Virus record (IMG/VR): IMGVR_UViG_3300006923_001903
Span: 1 to 25,322 of that record
Length of the DNA: 25,322 bases
Reading direction: 5' to 3' (one strand)
Source: a virus
The translations under genes were made by a program, and so were the position numbers. Position 1 is the stretch's first letter. Each line of letters starts with the position of its first letter. Of the stretch, positions 8,224-16,086 are shown one piece after another. The notes under the pieces are model-generated. The model searched no databases. It worked only from the letters and a program-made list of their open reading frames with translations, and was not told where the DNA came from.

Positions 8224-8561
8224 AAGATCCGACGATACCAGATCCTAAAACACGAAAAAAATTCATGTTTTACGATACAGAAAAGAGACAGGCTGATTTG
8301 AGAATACGTTTGCGACACGACGGCCTGAATCAGTCTCACTTCTTTCGCGCTATGATAACTGGATATTTGGAAAACGATCCAGATATAGTTTCCTACTTAA
8401 GCCGCTATAGGGGTGATAACAATATACAGGGAATAAACAAAAGACAGGCTTCCGAAAGACTCATAAAGAAGGGAGCGGAGACCAAAAAGATATTTGCTTT
8501 GGATAAAAACGATATTGAAAATGTATTTGATCTGATTGCAGAGGAGCACCCGGAACTATGA
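8220..8561 (+). CDS. Small ribbon-helix-helix-like protein, phage hypothetical
   Basis: This 113-residue protein starts with TTG, overlapping the previous stop by TTGA and preceded by a strong CGGAGG. Residues 22-55 (DLRIRLRHDGLNQSHFFRAM.., then GYLENDPDI) have a basic strand followed by two helices, as in MetJ/Arc-type ribbon-helix-helix DNA-binding proteins. The C-terminal part is charged and predicted helical. A transcriptional regulator is a reasonable inference, strengthened by the sigma-like gene that overlaps it. I know of similar proteins in marine phage genomes but not of an assigned function. Confidence 0.6.
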   Translation: MKDPTIPDPKTRKKFMFYDTEKRQADLRIRLRHDGLNQSHFFRAMITGYLENDPDIVSYLSRYRGDNNIQGINKRQASERLIKKGAETKKIFALDKNDIENVFDLIAEEHPEL

Positions 8562-8794
8562 AGTGCTTAAAAGTGTGTCGGCAAGTAAACTTTCCTTGTT
8601 CGGTGAAAGAGTGTAGATCGTGGATTGAGTATGAAGAAGATTTGAATTGTATTCACGAGGCCATAAGAAAGAATGGAAACATGACATTAAGAGAAGTTTC
8701 AGAGCGTCTAGGCGTTAGTTTTGTAAGAATTAAACAGATAGAAGAAAAAGCATTAAAAAAACTAAGCAAAATGATCAAGAAGGATACTATTTAA
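8558..8794 (+). CDS. Sigma-70 region 4-like helix-turn-helix protein with Cys-rich N-terminus
   Basis: This 78-residue protein has Cys residues at about 3, 7, 14 and 19, possibly a zinc site, and then a helix-turn-helix matching sigma-70 region 4: NMTLREVSERLGVSFVRIKQ followed by IEEKALKKL. In sigma factors this region binds the -35 box. On its own it could act as a phage regulator that redirects host RNA polymerase or as a transcriptional activator; there is no region 2, so it is not a complete sigma factor. It overlaps its upstream neighbour by ATGA. The recurring promoter in this window is housekeeping-like, so its target promoter is unknown. Confidence 0.75.
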   Translation: MKCLKVCRQVNFPCSVKECRSWIEYEEDLNCIHEAIRKNGNMTLREVSERLGVSFVRIKQIEEKALKKLSKMIKKDTI

Positions 8795-8835
8795 ATTAGT
8801 AAAAAGTGCATTTGTATTATTTGCATACTATTTAA
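8784..8835 (+). repeat. Short direct repeat flanking an AT-rich gap
   Basis: The 11-mer ATACTATTTAA occurs at 8784-8794, spanning the stop codon of the preceding gene, and again at 8825-8835. Bases 8795-8872 are AT-rich and hold no convincing TTNACN-N16-TATANT promoter. The repeat could be an operator or a phage-specific promoter element for the acidic-protein gene. Confidence 0.4.
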
Positions 8836-8872
8836 TTTAAACCGTATTTCTGTTTTTTAAAGGAGAAAAATT

Positions 8873-9379
8873 ATGAAAAAGCGATTGCTTAAAGAAGAGA
8901 CAACTCGCAGATTTATGAAGTTAGCCAACTTGCAGCCTATCAAAGAGGGCTACTTCGAAGAAGAAGAAGATCCCGAAGTTGGGATGGACGCTCTTGGAAC
9001 GGGTGAGCCTGAGATGGGTGAGCCTGAGATGGGTGACGAAGAGGCAACCCTCGACGCCGAACCCGAAGGCGAAGGCTGCACGGACGATGTTGTTTCGCTA
9101 GTCGACGCAATTGCTGCTGCGATTGAGCAGGCAACTGGTTGTCAGATGTCCGTCGCGAACGATGGCCCAGCCGAAGAACCCCCTGTGGACGATGCCCTTC
9201 CGGTAGAAGATGAAGGACCTGTCATGGAAGCTGACACCGCACTAGAGGAAGACGATGGCGTTGAAGAGGCTTTAAACGAGGCCAATATTCAACTAGCTGA
9301 TGATAGAGAAGAGTGGCTTGTCAAAGAGACTCTGCGTAGAGTTACAAAAAGATTGGTTAAGGCCAGCAAGAAAGAGTAA
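8873..9379 (+). CDS. Acidic low-complexity phage protein
   Basis: This 168-residue protein has a basic N-terminal segment (MKKRLLKEETTRRFMKLANL), a very acidic Glu/Asp/Pro-rich middle, a short hydrophobic helix (VVSLVDAIAAAIEQATGC, about 76-93), another acidic stretch and a basic C-terminal helix (KETLRRVTKRLVKASKK). The acidic part contains a tandem GEPEM-GEPEM repeat encoded by two copies of about 15 nt. The opening resembles a motif I associate with marine T4-like phage proteins, perhaps virion or prohead-related, but I cannot assign a function. A strong AAAGGAG precedes the ATG and a strong terminator follows. Confidence 0.75.
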   Translation: MKKRLLKEETTRRFMKLANLQPIKEGYFEEEEDPEVGMDALGTGEPEMGEPEMGDEEATLDAEPEGEGCTDDVVSLVDAIAAAIEQATGCQMSVANDGPAEEPPVDDALPVEDEGPVMEADTALEEDDGVEEALNEANIQLADDREEWLVKETLRRVTKRLVKASKKE

Positions 9380-9406
9380 TCGTTAAATAGTTTAAATAGA
9401 ACTACA

Positions 9407-9440
9407 AAACCTGCTAGAATAAACTAGCAGGTTTTTTTTT
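9407..9440 (+). terminator. Rho-independent terminator
   Basis: CCTGCTAG pairs perfectly with CTAGCAGG across a 6-nt loop, followed by nine or more T residues. It lies about 30 nt after the acidic-protein gene and directly before the Shine-Dalgarno (GGAG) of the next gene. Confidence 0.95.
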
Positions 9441-9451
9441 GGAGATAAATT

Positions 9452-9847
9452 ATGGAGTCGATAGATTTTGATATGTTTAATGCCCTCTTCTGGTACTTAA
9501 TGGGTATATTTTCTTATAAAATTATATCAAAGGTGTTGAATCTTATCGCATCTTTGGCTCTTTTTCAAGAAGCGTTACTTAGCTCGATCGCTCTTCTCAA
9601 GCATGCAAGCGACAACTACGAATTAGCTAGCAATCACGCGTATGAGAACAGAGCAGAGTCTGATCGCGAAGGAGCTAACCATGCTCGCGATGGAGACCAG
9701 AAAGCGCTGGAGTTTTGGCGCAGACTGGCAGTGATTAATATAGTTAACATGACCCCCAAGAGATTTCGAGCGATGATCGTGTTTGATGATTGGAGGGGCG
9801 CTATGAAATATTTAAATAAAAAAGGAATAGAAGATGCTGAATATTAG
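9452..9847 (+). CDS. Membrane-associated hypothetical protein
   Basis: This 131-residue protein has hydrophobic segments at about 8-22 and 28-50, likely membrane-embedded or amphipathic. A charged central region rich in Asn, Glu and Arg and a C-terminal part (RRLAVINIVNMTPKRFRAM) follow. No family is recognised. A GGAGATAAATT precedes the ATG. The 14-nt overlap with the following ClpP-like gene suggests translational coupling, although the gene is not obviously related to proteolysis. Confidence 0.65.
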   Translation: MESIDFDMFNALFWYLMGIFSYKIISKVLNLIASLALFQEALLSSIALLKHASDNYELASNHAYENRAESDREGANHARDGDQKALEFWRRLAVINIVNMTPKRFRAMIVFDDWRGAMKYLNKKGIEDAEY

Positions 9848-10469
9848 TAAAAAGGACAAGAAAGAAGAGCCTGAAGCTTCAATAAGCTTGGCAGATTTAG
9901 ATTCGGCCCTCTCCGAAGCGCCAAAGATTAGGACGGTTGGTATATATGGCGACATTAACGAAGAAAGATGTTCTGAAGCAATATACGGCCTTAAGTATTT
10001 GATGCTGTGCAGCGACCCCCCACCAGAAGACTCAGAAGAGAAGCCTCCATATGGAGAACCAATTGAGTTTTGCATTTCAACCTATGGTGGCTCGGCTATG
10101 GATATGTTCGCTGTCTATGACACCATGAGGGAAATTAGAGAATATTGTCCAATTCAGACTGTCGGAATGGGGAAGGTGATGTCCGCCGGCGTCCTGCTGC
10201 TCGCCGCCGGTACAAAAGGCGAAAGAAGAATTGGCAAGAATTGCAGAGTAATGATTCATGGTGTCATTTCTGGTCAGCACGGCCACTTACACGACGTTGA
10301 GAATGAGTTTGAAGAAGCAAAGATCACTCAAAAGTTATATGTTAAGGCGTTAGCTAGCGAAACAAATATGACAGAGAGCCATCTTCGCAAATTAATTCAG
10401 AGAAAGACCAATGTTTATATTGACGCGAAAGAAGCTGTAGAATTGGGCATTGCAGATATTATCGTCTAG
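9834..10469 (+). CDS. ClpP-like serine protease
   Basis: This 211-residue protein has the ClpP/crotonase-type fold signatures. The segment GMGKVMSAGVLLLAAG aligns with the ClpP catalytic-serine region and places Ser117 at the nucleophile position. MIHG gives His142, and YIDAKEAVELGIAD supplies a likely Asp197. It has a charged N-terminal extension of about 30 residues and a Pro/Glu-rich insertion at 60-75 not seen in ordinary ClpP. ClpP normally forms a tetradecamer fed by an unfoldase such as ClpX; no phage unfoldase is visible here. A role in prohead maturation or host-protein turnover is possible. Confidence 0.88.
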   Translation: MLNISKKDKKEEPEASISLADLDSALSEAPKIRTVGIYGDINEERCSEAIYGLKYLMLCSDPPPEDSEEKPPYGEPIEFCISTYGGSAMDMFAVYDTMREIREYCPIQTVGMGKVMSAGVLLLAAGTKGERRIGKNCRVMIHGVISGQHGHLHDVENEFEEAKITQKLYVKALASETNMTESHLRKLIQRKTNVYIDAKEAVELGIADIIV

Positions 10470-10475
10470 GAGAAA

Positions 10476-11348
10476 ATGATGGGATGGTGGATAAACAATT
10501 ATAACAAGAGATCGGCCAAGAAGTTTGGATGGGATCCAACATGGTTTAATGTTGAGAAATATAACTCAGAACTAGAAAGGGAAGTTAAGGATTTCCAAAA
10601 AGCCCACGACCTTAAGGTTGACGGGATGGTTGGAACCAACACTTTTAGACGCTTACAGCTGCATCATGAAATGCACCAAGACTCGATTGAAGGTATGAGT
10701 AGTCTGATGGTAAACGGTAAATTAATACCGATCGCTTGGCCGAAAGTAAGAAGAGACTTGCTTCCCTCAAAATGTTATAAGACTTCTAGAAAACAAAGAA
10801 AGCCTCATGTTATCGTAACTCATTGGGATGTTTGTACTTCTGCTGATTCTTGCAAGAGAGTATTAGAGAAGAGGGGCATTTCCACACATTTTGTAATCGA
10901 CAACGATGGAACGATTGTTCAACTAGTTGATGCCAATAATATTGCTTGGCATGCCAGAGGGTCAAACAACAATTCAATTGGTATTGACTTATCTAATGCT
11001 TATTATTTAAAGTATCGCCCACGCTATAAGAGAATGGGCCTAGAAGCCCGTCCGGTTCTCATGGATAGCAGAGTCCATGGTCGCCGCCTTAAGCCGCATT
11101 TGGGCTATTATCCTGCGCAGTTAGAGGCATATAAAGTGTTAATTGACTTTCTGAACAAGGAGCTAGGAATTCCCCTAGAATATCCGAAAAATGACGATGG
11201 AAGTTTATGTACTGGTGTATATCGCGATGCCGTGAAGGGTAAATTTAAGGGTGTAATCAATCATTACAATTTGACTAGAGGTAAAATTGATACTGCTGGT
11301 TTAAAAGTTGATGAAATTATTGAATCTATTAAGAAAGAAAGGAGCTAA
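10476..11348 (+). CDS. Endolysin: N-acetylmuramoyl-L-alanine amidase with peptidoglycan-binding domain
   Basis: This 290-residue protein combines an N-terminal peptidoglycan-binding repeat (VKDFQKAHDLKVDGMVGTNT, about 37-56) with an amidase_2/PGRP-type domain from about 110 to the end. Zinc ligands are readable as His116 in VTHWD, His159 in AWHARG and a C-terminal His in INHYN, followed by GKIDTAG. It would cut the amide bond between N-acetylmuramic acid and L-alanine to lyse the host. No signal peptide is evident, so release would need a holin; none is obvious nearby, though the membrane protein at 9452 is a weak candidate. AGGAGAAA precedes the ATGATG start; the second ATG at 10479 has the better spacing. 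Confidence 0.93.
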   Translation: MMGWWINNYNKRSAKKFGWDPTWFNVEKYNSELEREVKDFQKAHDLKVDGMVGTNTFRRLQLHHEMHQDSIEGMSSLMVNGKLIPIAWPKVRRDLLPSKCYKTSRKQRKPHVIVTHWDVCTSADSCKRVLEKRGISTHFVIDNDGTIVQLVDANNIAWHARGSNNNSIGIDLSNAYYLKYRPRYKRMGLEARPVLMDSRVHGRRLKPHLGYYPAQLEAYKVLIDFLNKELGIPLEYPKNDDGSLCTGVYRDAVKGKFKGVINHYNLTRGKIDTAGLKVDEIIESIKKERS

Positions 11349-11356
11349 TTATTATT

Positions 11357-12868
11357 ATGAATTCAGAAAAGAAAGTATTAAATAGTAAAACTACCTCAAA
11401 GTTAAACCTTGAATCGCTGATGGAAATGGTTGAACAACAAATGTCAGCCATCAATGTTTTAACCGAAGACGAAACTGCTACGATTGATTACTCAAATATC
11501 AATATATCATTGCCAACAATCAAGATCACTGAAGATTGGGGTAAGATGAATTCCAAAGACCGCGCCATCATCGAGAGTTTTTCTAGCCGTATTGGCGGAA
11601 ACTCTTTGGAAGAAAAGATAGCTAGTATTAATACCATCATCTCTGAAAAGAAAGAATCTGCAACCATATCAGAAATTCTCTCTAGCATGGTTGTTTGTGA
11701 AATACTTTCTTCAATCATCAGAGAGTTCACAGAATCAGCTGGTGGTTTTATTTTTGAGGGCTTTCTTGCTGGATTGTTTGGTGGCGAATCTGTGCAAATT
11801 ACCAGCCCCGAAGAGATTGAGGGAATGGACGCTTCAGGGAAGCCAATTACAGATGTGGTATTAAACGATAAGCATTATTCACTTAAACTTTTAGGCCAGT
11901 CAACGGGCGTTAAGGGGTCTTTTGCCAACATGGTAGAACACTTTGCTCAGTTGGATCATGTCATTTACTTGGATGCACGCCGGGTCGGCAAAGACCAAGG
12001 CCTTGAGTTTGGCGAGTTTATAATTACTTTAGAAAACTTCTTGGATGTTTTTGTTACCCCTTTGTTGAAAACTGTTACTGCCAAGGGGGTTAAAGTCGAG
12101 ACGGCTGCAGCAATGAAAGATCTCCTTAAAAAATTAGATTCTGAGGGCAAGCCAGTCAAGTTTATTAGATTTGGCAAGGTTGGCTTTGTTCCTGGCGAGC
12201 GCGCCACTGATTTCGGATTTTCGCCGTCTGGAAGATCTTTGCCGTTGAATGAAGTGAAGGTCACGGGTGATTCTCTTAATAAAATATTAAATAAAGTAGT
12301 GCAGATGTCAGACGAAGAGCTACAAGAATATGCTCCCTTTACAATTAACCACTCAGATCAAAGATTTGAAGGCACCAAAGCCTCAAAATTGTTTGGTTCA
12401 ATGGCTGTTGTTGATATTTTAAAGAGAAACATCGAGTCAGGCAATAAAGAGGCTATTATTGATTCCCTAAGACAGACACCGGGATATAAACAAAACCAAC
12501 AGTTTGAATTTACTAGACATCAGGCTGAATCGATTCGTGGTTTTCGCTCCGTTGGAACTCTAATGATTGGCGAACAATATATGAAACAAACTTGGGCTGC
12601 TTATGCCGATCTCCTAAAAGAAACTATTGGTCCTGTCTACGCAACACTTCAGACTTTCACTGGAAATGTAAATAACTATTTCTTAGCTACAACTGAAGAA
12701 GGGCAGAACAGAAAGCAGTTTGCCTTGGATGCAATTGGGGATGCAGAGAAACTGCAGCAAGCAACTTCAAATGCAGTTCAATCGATCGAAGGCGGAGGAT
12801 CTGGCGGAGAAACACATATGGATTATTCCGTTTCGCCACCAACACGTCGCCCCGGCCCCGGCGAGTAA
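11357..12868 (+). CDS. Large unknown phage protein
   Basis: This 503-residue protein is not recognised. Its N-terminal third is helical and Ser/Thr/Ile-rich (about 1-135). A glycine-rich segment (GGFIFEGFLAGLFGG, about 128-142) follows, then DVVLNDKHYSLKLLGQ, a D..SLK pattern that could belong to a PD-(D/E)XK-like nuclease core, then LDHVIYLDARR. The C-terminal third ends with a Gly/Pro-rich tail. The residue pattern around SLK is only suggestive. It sits between the endolysin and GroEL, and its end abuts the groEL promoter. A structural or DNA-packaging role is equally possible. The nearest Shine-Dalgarno (AAGGAG) is about 13 nt upstream of the ATG, which is longer than usual. Confidence 0.7.
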   Translation: MNSEKKVLNSKTTSKLNLESLMEMVEQQMSAINVLTEDETATIDYSNINISLPTIKITEDWGKMNSKDRAIIESFSSRIGGNSLEEKIASINTIISEKKESATISEILSSMVVCEILSSIIREFTESAGGFIFEGFLAGLFGGESVQITSPEEIEGMDASGKPITDVVLNDKHYSLKLLGQSTGVKGSFANMVEHFAQLDHVIYLDARRVGKDQGLEFGEFIITLENFLDVFVTPLLKTVTAKGVKVETAAAMKDLLKKLDSEGKPVKFIRFGKVGFVPGERATDFGFSPSGRSLPLNEVKVTGDSLNKILNKVVQMSDEELQEYAPFTINHSDQRFEGTKASKLFGSMAVVDILKRNIESGNKEAIIDSLRQTPGYKQNQQFEFTRHQAESIRGFRSVGTLMIGEQYMKQTWAAYADLLKETIGPVYATLQTFTGNVNNYFLATTEEGQNRKQFALDAIGDAEKLQQATSNAVQSIEGGGSGGETHMDYSVSPPTRRPGPGE

Positions 12869-12877
12869 ATTATTTAA

Positions 12878-12906
12878 TTGACTTAAATAGTTATCGTTCT
12901 TATACT
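12878..12906 (+). promoter_or_regulatory. Sigma70-like promoter for groEL
   Basis: TTGACT (12878-12883) and TATACT (12901-12906) are separated by 17 bases. The predicted start is about 12913, giving a leader of about 30 nt. The sequence after the -10 box, ATATGTGTAA, also occurs just after the purA promoter -10 box. Confidence 0.8.
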
Positions 12907-12943
12907 AATATGTGTAAGAATTAGAATATAATAGTGAGGTCAT

Positions 12944-14512
12944 ATGTCTAAGAACTATCAGAACGGCAAAGATTTGCAAGTTCGTATAATTGATGGGGTA
13001 AACAAGCTGGCAGACAATGTAGCTTCTACCCTCGGCCCGAAAGGTCGAAATGTAATATTGCATAAGAAAGGTGGTCGACCAATCATCACGAAGGATGGCG
13101 TCACGGTTGCTGAGTTTATTGAGCTTGACGATCCTTTCGAGAATGCTGGCGCGCAGATTATAAAACAGGCCGCGTCCCAAACAAATTTGAAGGCGGGTGA
13201 TGGAACAACTACTTCCACTGTTCTAGCCAGATCAATTCTAAATAACGCTCAGAAATACCTAGCCGCAGGAGCATCGCCAGTCGAACTTAAACGCGGGATG
13301 GACAAATCAGTTGAAGTGATTATGGATAGACTCAAGGACATGGCGCATCCTCTATCTTCCACAGACGACATAGAACATGTAGCCACCATCTCCGCGAATG
13401 GAGACACTGCTATTGGAAAGATGATTGCCATGGCAGTTGATCAAGCAGGAAAGGATGGTTCAATAACGATTCAGAACGGCAGATCAATGGAGACAACTGT
13501 TGATATTACCGAAGGCTTTAGGTTTGATTCTGGATACTTTGCCTCTGCCTTTGTTACTGATGAGAGAAAAGCAGCGGTCGAATATGATGATGCCATGGTA
13601 CTGGTGACTAATCACAAGATTGAACTGGTGGAAGATATTCTGCCCGTCTTGGAAGTTGTTTCACGAGAAGGCCGCCCGCTGATTATAGTTGCTGAAGAGG
13701 TCGAAGGTCAAGCTTTGGCTGCTTTGATTATGAATACTGTGCGCGGCACCATGAAGATCGCAGCAGTGAAGGCGCCACGCTATGGTCAGGAGAGGAATAA
13801 TATCTTAGAGGATCTTTGTTTATCTGTCGGTGCGACATTTGTAAGCAGAGCTTCGGGTATTAATATAAAAGAGACTAAGCTAGAACACTTGGGCCGCTGT
13901 AAAAAGATAGAGGTGCTTAAGAATTTCACAACTCTTATAAGCGATGGTTGCGATTGGGAAAAAGTTGATGAGCGAATTGAATCTCTCAAGGCGGAAATCA
14001 AACAAACGGATGATGTTCACGAGTGCGAGAGGGTTCAAGAAAGGATATCTAGACTTGCTAGCGGCGTTGCTATAATCAGAGTCGGCGCGCCAACAGAGGT
14101 TGAAATGATAGAGAAGAAGCACAGGATCGAAGATGCCCTAGAGGCTGTCAAATCTGCTCGCGAAGGCGGAATTGTTCCTGGCGGCGGCTCAAGTCTTGTA
14201 AGGTGTATGGATTTTGATGTTGAGGTTGATGGCGAAGATCAACGCTTGGGCGTCGAGATTGTACGCAAGTCTCTTGCCGGGCCATTAAGACAAATGGCTT
14301 TAAATGCCGGGGAGAGTCCTGATATGATAACCAGTCTGGTCAGAAACTCAAAGGCCGACGAGGGGTGGGATTTTAACTCTGGCGAGTTGGTTCCTATGTT
14401 AAAGATGGGCATAATCGATCCAGTTAAAGTTACACGCATTGCGTTGCTTAATGCAGTGTCTGTGGCTTCAACAATTATCACGACTGGTTATGCGATTGTT
14501 GAAAATGAGTAG
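12944..14512 (+). CDS. groL: Chaperonin GroEL (phage-encoded)
   Basis: This 522-residue protein is a group I chaperonin subunit. It contains STLGPKGRNVILHKKGG near the N-terminus, the ATP-binding AGDGTTTSTV (84-93, Asp86), the hinge and apical regions, and GIVPGGGSSLVR near the C-terminus, with EDALEAV upstream of it carrying the catalytic aspartate. E. coli GroEL has 548 residues; this copy ends at VENE without the Gly-Gly-Met tail, so the cavity floor tail is missing. Phage GroEL is known in a few large phages such as Pseudomonas phage EL, where it folds phage proteins. No GroES/gp31-like gene is visible in this window. It has its own promoter, a Shine-Dalgarno (GTGAGG), and overlaps the next gene by 8 nt. 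Confidence 0.97.
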   Translation: MSKNYQNGKDLQVRIIDGVNKLADNVASTLGPKGRNVILHKKGGRPIITKDGVTVAEFIELDDPFENAGAQIIKQAASQTNLKAGDGTTTSTVLARSILNNAQKYLAAGASPVELKRGMDKSVEVIMDRLKDMAHPLSSTDDIEHVATISANGDTAIGKMIAMAVDQAGKDGSITIQNGRSMETTVDITEGFRFDSGYFASAFVTDERKAAVEYDDAMVLVTNHKIELVEDILPVLEVVSREGRPLIIVAEEVEGQALAALIMNTVRGTMKIAAVKAPRYGQERNNILEDLCLSVGATFVSRASGINIKETKLEHLGRCKKIEVLKNFTTLISDGCDWEKVDERIESLKAEIKQTDDVHECERVQERISRLASGVAIIRVGAPTEVEMIEKKHRIEDALEAVKSAREGGIVPGGGSSLVRCMDFDVEVDGEDQRLGVEIVRKSLAGPLRQMALNAGESPDMITSLVRNSKADEGWDFNSGELVPMLKMGIIDPVKVTRIALLNAVSVASTIITTGYAIVENE

Positions 14513-14744
14513 AAGCATACAGATAGGGCAGCTTATATATATACCTTCAAGTGTACGTTTATTAAAATTTGGCATGCTGGGCGAGGCCAGAGCCAGCCAT
14601 CGAGCCTATTCTGTACCAGAGAGGCACCATACAACGAAAAAGCCCGTTAGCTTGCTAGTAACTGAGGTTCAAGATGACCATGTTGGTGTGCATTATTTAG
14701 GCGAGACTTGGTATGTGAGCAGTAAAGATATCTACGAATTATAA
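14505..14744 (+). CDS. Small protein, possible SH3/KOW-like fold
   Basis: This 79-residue protein is read from the ATG at 14505, inside the last codons of groEL (8-nt overlap, ATGAGTAG), so it is probably translationally coupled to GroEL. It starts MSRSIQIGQLIYI, continues with a basic loop, then VSLLVTEVQDDHVGVHYLGETWYVSSKDIYEL. The layout, an N-terminal IGQL/GDLV-like strand, a middle VTE strand and a Trp strand near the C-terminus, resembles the small barrel proteins of the right-hand array, so it may be a distant relative. A GroES function is not supported by motifs. Confidence 0.6.
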   Translation: MSRSIQIGQLIYIPSSVRLLKFGMLGEARASHRAYSVPERHHTTKKPVSLLVTEVQDDHVGVHYLGETWYVSSKDIYEL

Positions 14745-14758
14745 AAAGGGAAAGTTTA

Positions 14759-15010
14759 TTGGAAGACTATAAGTACATTTTATATTTGAAAAGAGGATGC
14801 TCCTTTTGCGTAAAAGCTGAGAACTTTTTAAGCCTGAAAGAAATAAATTATAAACCAATTTACTTCGACCAGAATTTAAAAATATTAGAAGACGTGAAGG
14901 ATGCCTACAGTTGGTCAACGGTACCGATGGTTTTCGAAAAGAGCGAGAATGATTATAGCTTTATAGGCGGCTATACAGATTTGATTGAAAAGCAGGAAGC
15001 TGATGAGTGA
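14759..15010 (+). CDS. Glutaredoxin-like thiol oxidoreductase
   Basis: This 83-residue protein has a thioredoxin fold signature: LYLKRGCSFC with the active-site Cys14-x-x-Cys17, then STVPMVFE carrying the cis-proline (Pro55), then GGYTDL. This is the glutaredoxin layout; the CSFC pair replaces the classic CPYC. Phage glutaredoxins usually reduce ribonucleotide reductase, but no RNR gene is in this window. The predicted start is TTG, the only reasonable codon ahead of the domain, after AAAAGGGAAAG. It overlaps the next gene by 8 nt. Confidence 0.88.
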   Translation: MEDYKYILYLKRGCSFCVKAENFLSLKEINYKPIYFDQNLKILEDVKDAYSWSTVPMVFEKSENDYSFIGGYTDLIEKQEADE

Positions 15011-15350
15011 TCCGAAAAAGAAAACAGTTTATTCACTTCCTCTCGCTGCCCTGCAAGAACTACTAGAAGAGTGCGAAACCCAGCTAGGATATTCAGAAGA
15101 AGTGCTCATACAGAAGCTGGCCGATGATCCTATTAATAGAATGTTGACCTCTTTGTTGTGTGAGTTTTATTCTTCTTCTAACGCCGCACTCAAGCACCTA
15201 GTAGAAGCGCTAGAGGGGTACGAAGAAGAAGATAAGAACCAAGTCTTTATATCTGCAGAAGGCATGTTGATCGTTGAGTCTGCTCTGGTGTCTAGATATT
15301 TGGTATCGAAAGAGCTGCTGAAATATAATGTATCTTTGGCTATAAATTAA
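15003..15350 (+). CDS. Helical hypothetical protein
   Basis: This 115-residue protein is read from the ATG at 15003 that overlaps the glutaredoxin stop by 8 nt (ATGAGTGA). The sequence is mostly helical, acidic and leucine-rich, with no catalytic motif and no membrane segment. A repeated hydrophobic pattern (LPLAALQELLEE, LLCEFY, ALVSRYLVSKELL) suggests a helical bundle. I do not recognise the family. It is the last gene before a noncoding stretch of about 95 nt that contains two hairpins. Confidence 0.6.
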   Translation: MSDPKKKTVYSLPLAALQELLEECETQLGYSEEVLIQKLADDPINRMLTSLLCEFYSSSNAALKHLVEALEGYEEEDKNQVFISAEGMLIVESALVSRYLVSKELLKYNVSLAIN

Positions 15351-15366
15351 TTTGCATCTCCCTGTT

Positions 15367-15419
15367 TTTTTAAGTGCTTTTGGGCTTAAAAAGTATATTT
15401 ATAACAGACGTGTACGTCT
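15367..15419 (+). other. Two hairpins in the gap before the PAP2 gene
   Basis: TTTTTAAG (15367-15374) and CTTAAAAA (15385-15392) form an 8-bp AT-rich stem with a 10-nt loop. A second hairpin, AGACG / CGTCT (15406-15419), lies just downstream. Neither has the GC stem plus T-run of a normal terminator; they may mark a transcript end, a processing site or regulatory RNA. I see no good TTNACN-N16-TATANT promoter in the gap. Confidence 0.4.
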
Positions 15420-15445
15420 CTTCTAATGAAGCTTGATGGAAGGAA

Positions 15446-16075
15446 GTGTCATCAGTGCCGAAGTGTGATAAAGTAAAATATATCTCATTGATGTTGGTTG
15501 CGTATCTCGGATTATATGGATTAATCCAGGCTTTCGTGACAACTCACGAATTTGATTTTATAACTGAATTTGATAACGCCATTCCTTTCATGCCCCAACA
15601 TATATGGATATATCATAGCATACTGCCAGTAATACTGTTGACAATGCTGTCTCTCGTACAAAGTCGAGGGGTTTTTCTTACGACCTTCTGGGCTTGCATC
15701 GTAGCAACTGCAGTTTTGAATGTATCTTATTTATGTTTTCCAAGTTTTTATCCACGCTTAGAGTTTGAAGTCAACACAATCTCTGAAGCTATGTTATATT
15801 TAACAAGACAAATTGATGCATCTAATAACACTTTTCCATCTGGTCATGTAACCTTCGCTTGGATAATGTTTTTGGGTGCTTGCAAAACAGAATTAGCGCG
15901 CAAGGTCGAGGGGCTAAAAGCTTTGTATTTGCTGTGGGCTTTGGGTATAGCACTATCAACTTTAACTTTGAAACAGCACTATTTGGTGGATGTATTTTCA
16001 GGAATCGTTTTGGCGTTTATAAGTTTTTATGCCTCTCGCCTCTTTATTGACTCCAGAGCCCTTGCTCAAACCTAA
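15446..16075 (+). CDS. PAP2-family membrane phosphatase
   Basis: This protein of about 209 residues has five or six predicted membrane segments (about 11-30, 54-71, 77-95, 133-147, 158-172 and 183-200). The PAP2 signature is present in its second and third parts: PSGHVTF with His134, and STLTLKQHYLVD with His178 and Asp182. The first K..RP motif is degenerate or absent. Family members hydrolyse lipid phosphates such as phosphatidic acid or undecaprenyl pyrophosphate, at the outer face of the inner membrane. In a phage it could alter the host envelope or help superinfection exclusion; that is inference. The start is GTG; the GTG at 15455 is about equally likely because the GGAAGGA ends too close to 15446. 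Confidence 0.85.
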   Translation: MSSVPKCDKVKYISLMLVAYLGLYGLIQAFVTTHEFDFITEFDNAIPFMPQHIWIYHSILPVILLTMLSLVQSRGVFLTTFWACIVATAVLNVSYLCFPSFYPRLEFEVNTISEAMLYLTRQIDASNNTFPSGHVTFAWIMFLGACKTELARKVEGLKALYLLWALGIALSTLTLKQHYLVDVFSGIVLAFISFYASRLFIDSRALAQT

Positions 16076-16086
16076 TTACTGGTAAG

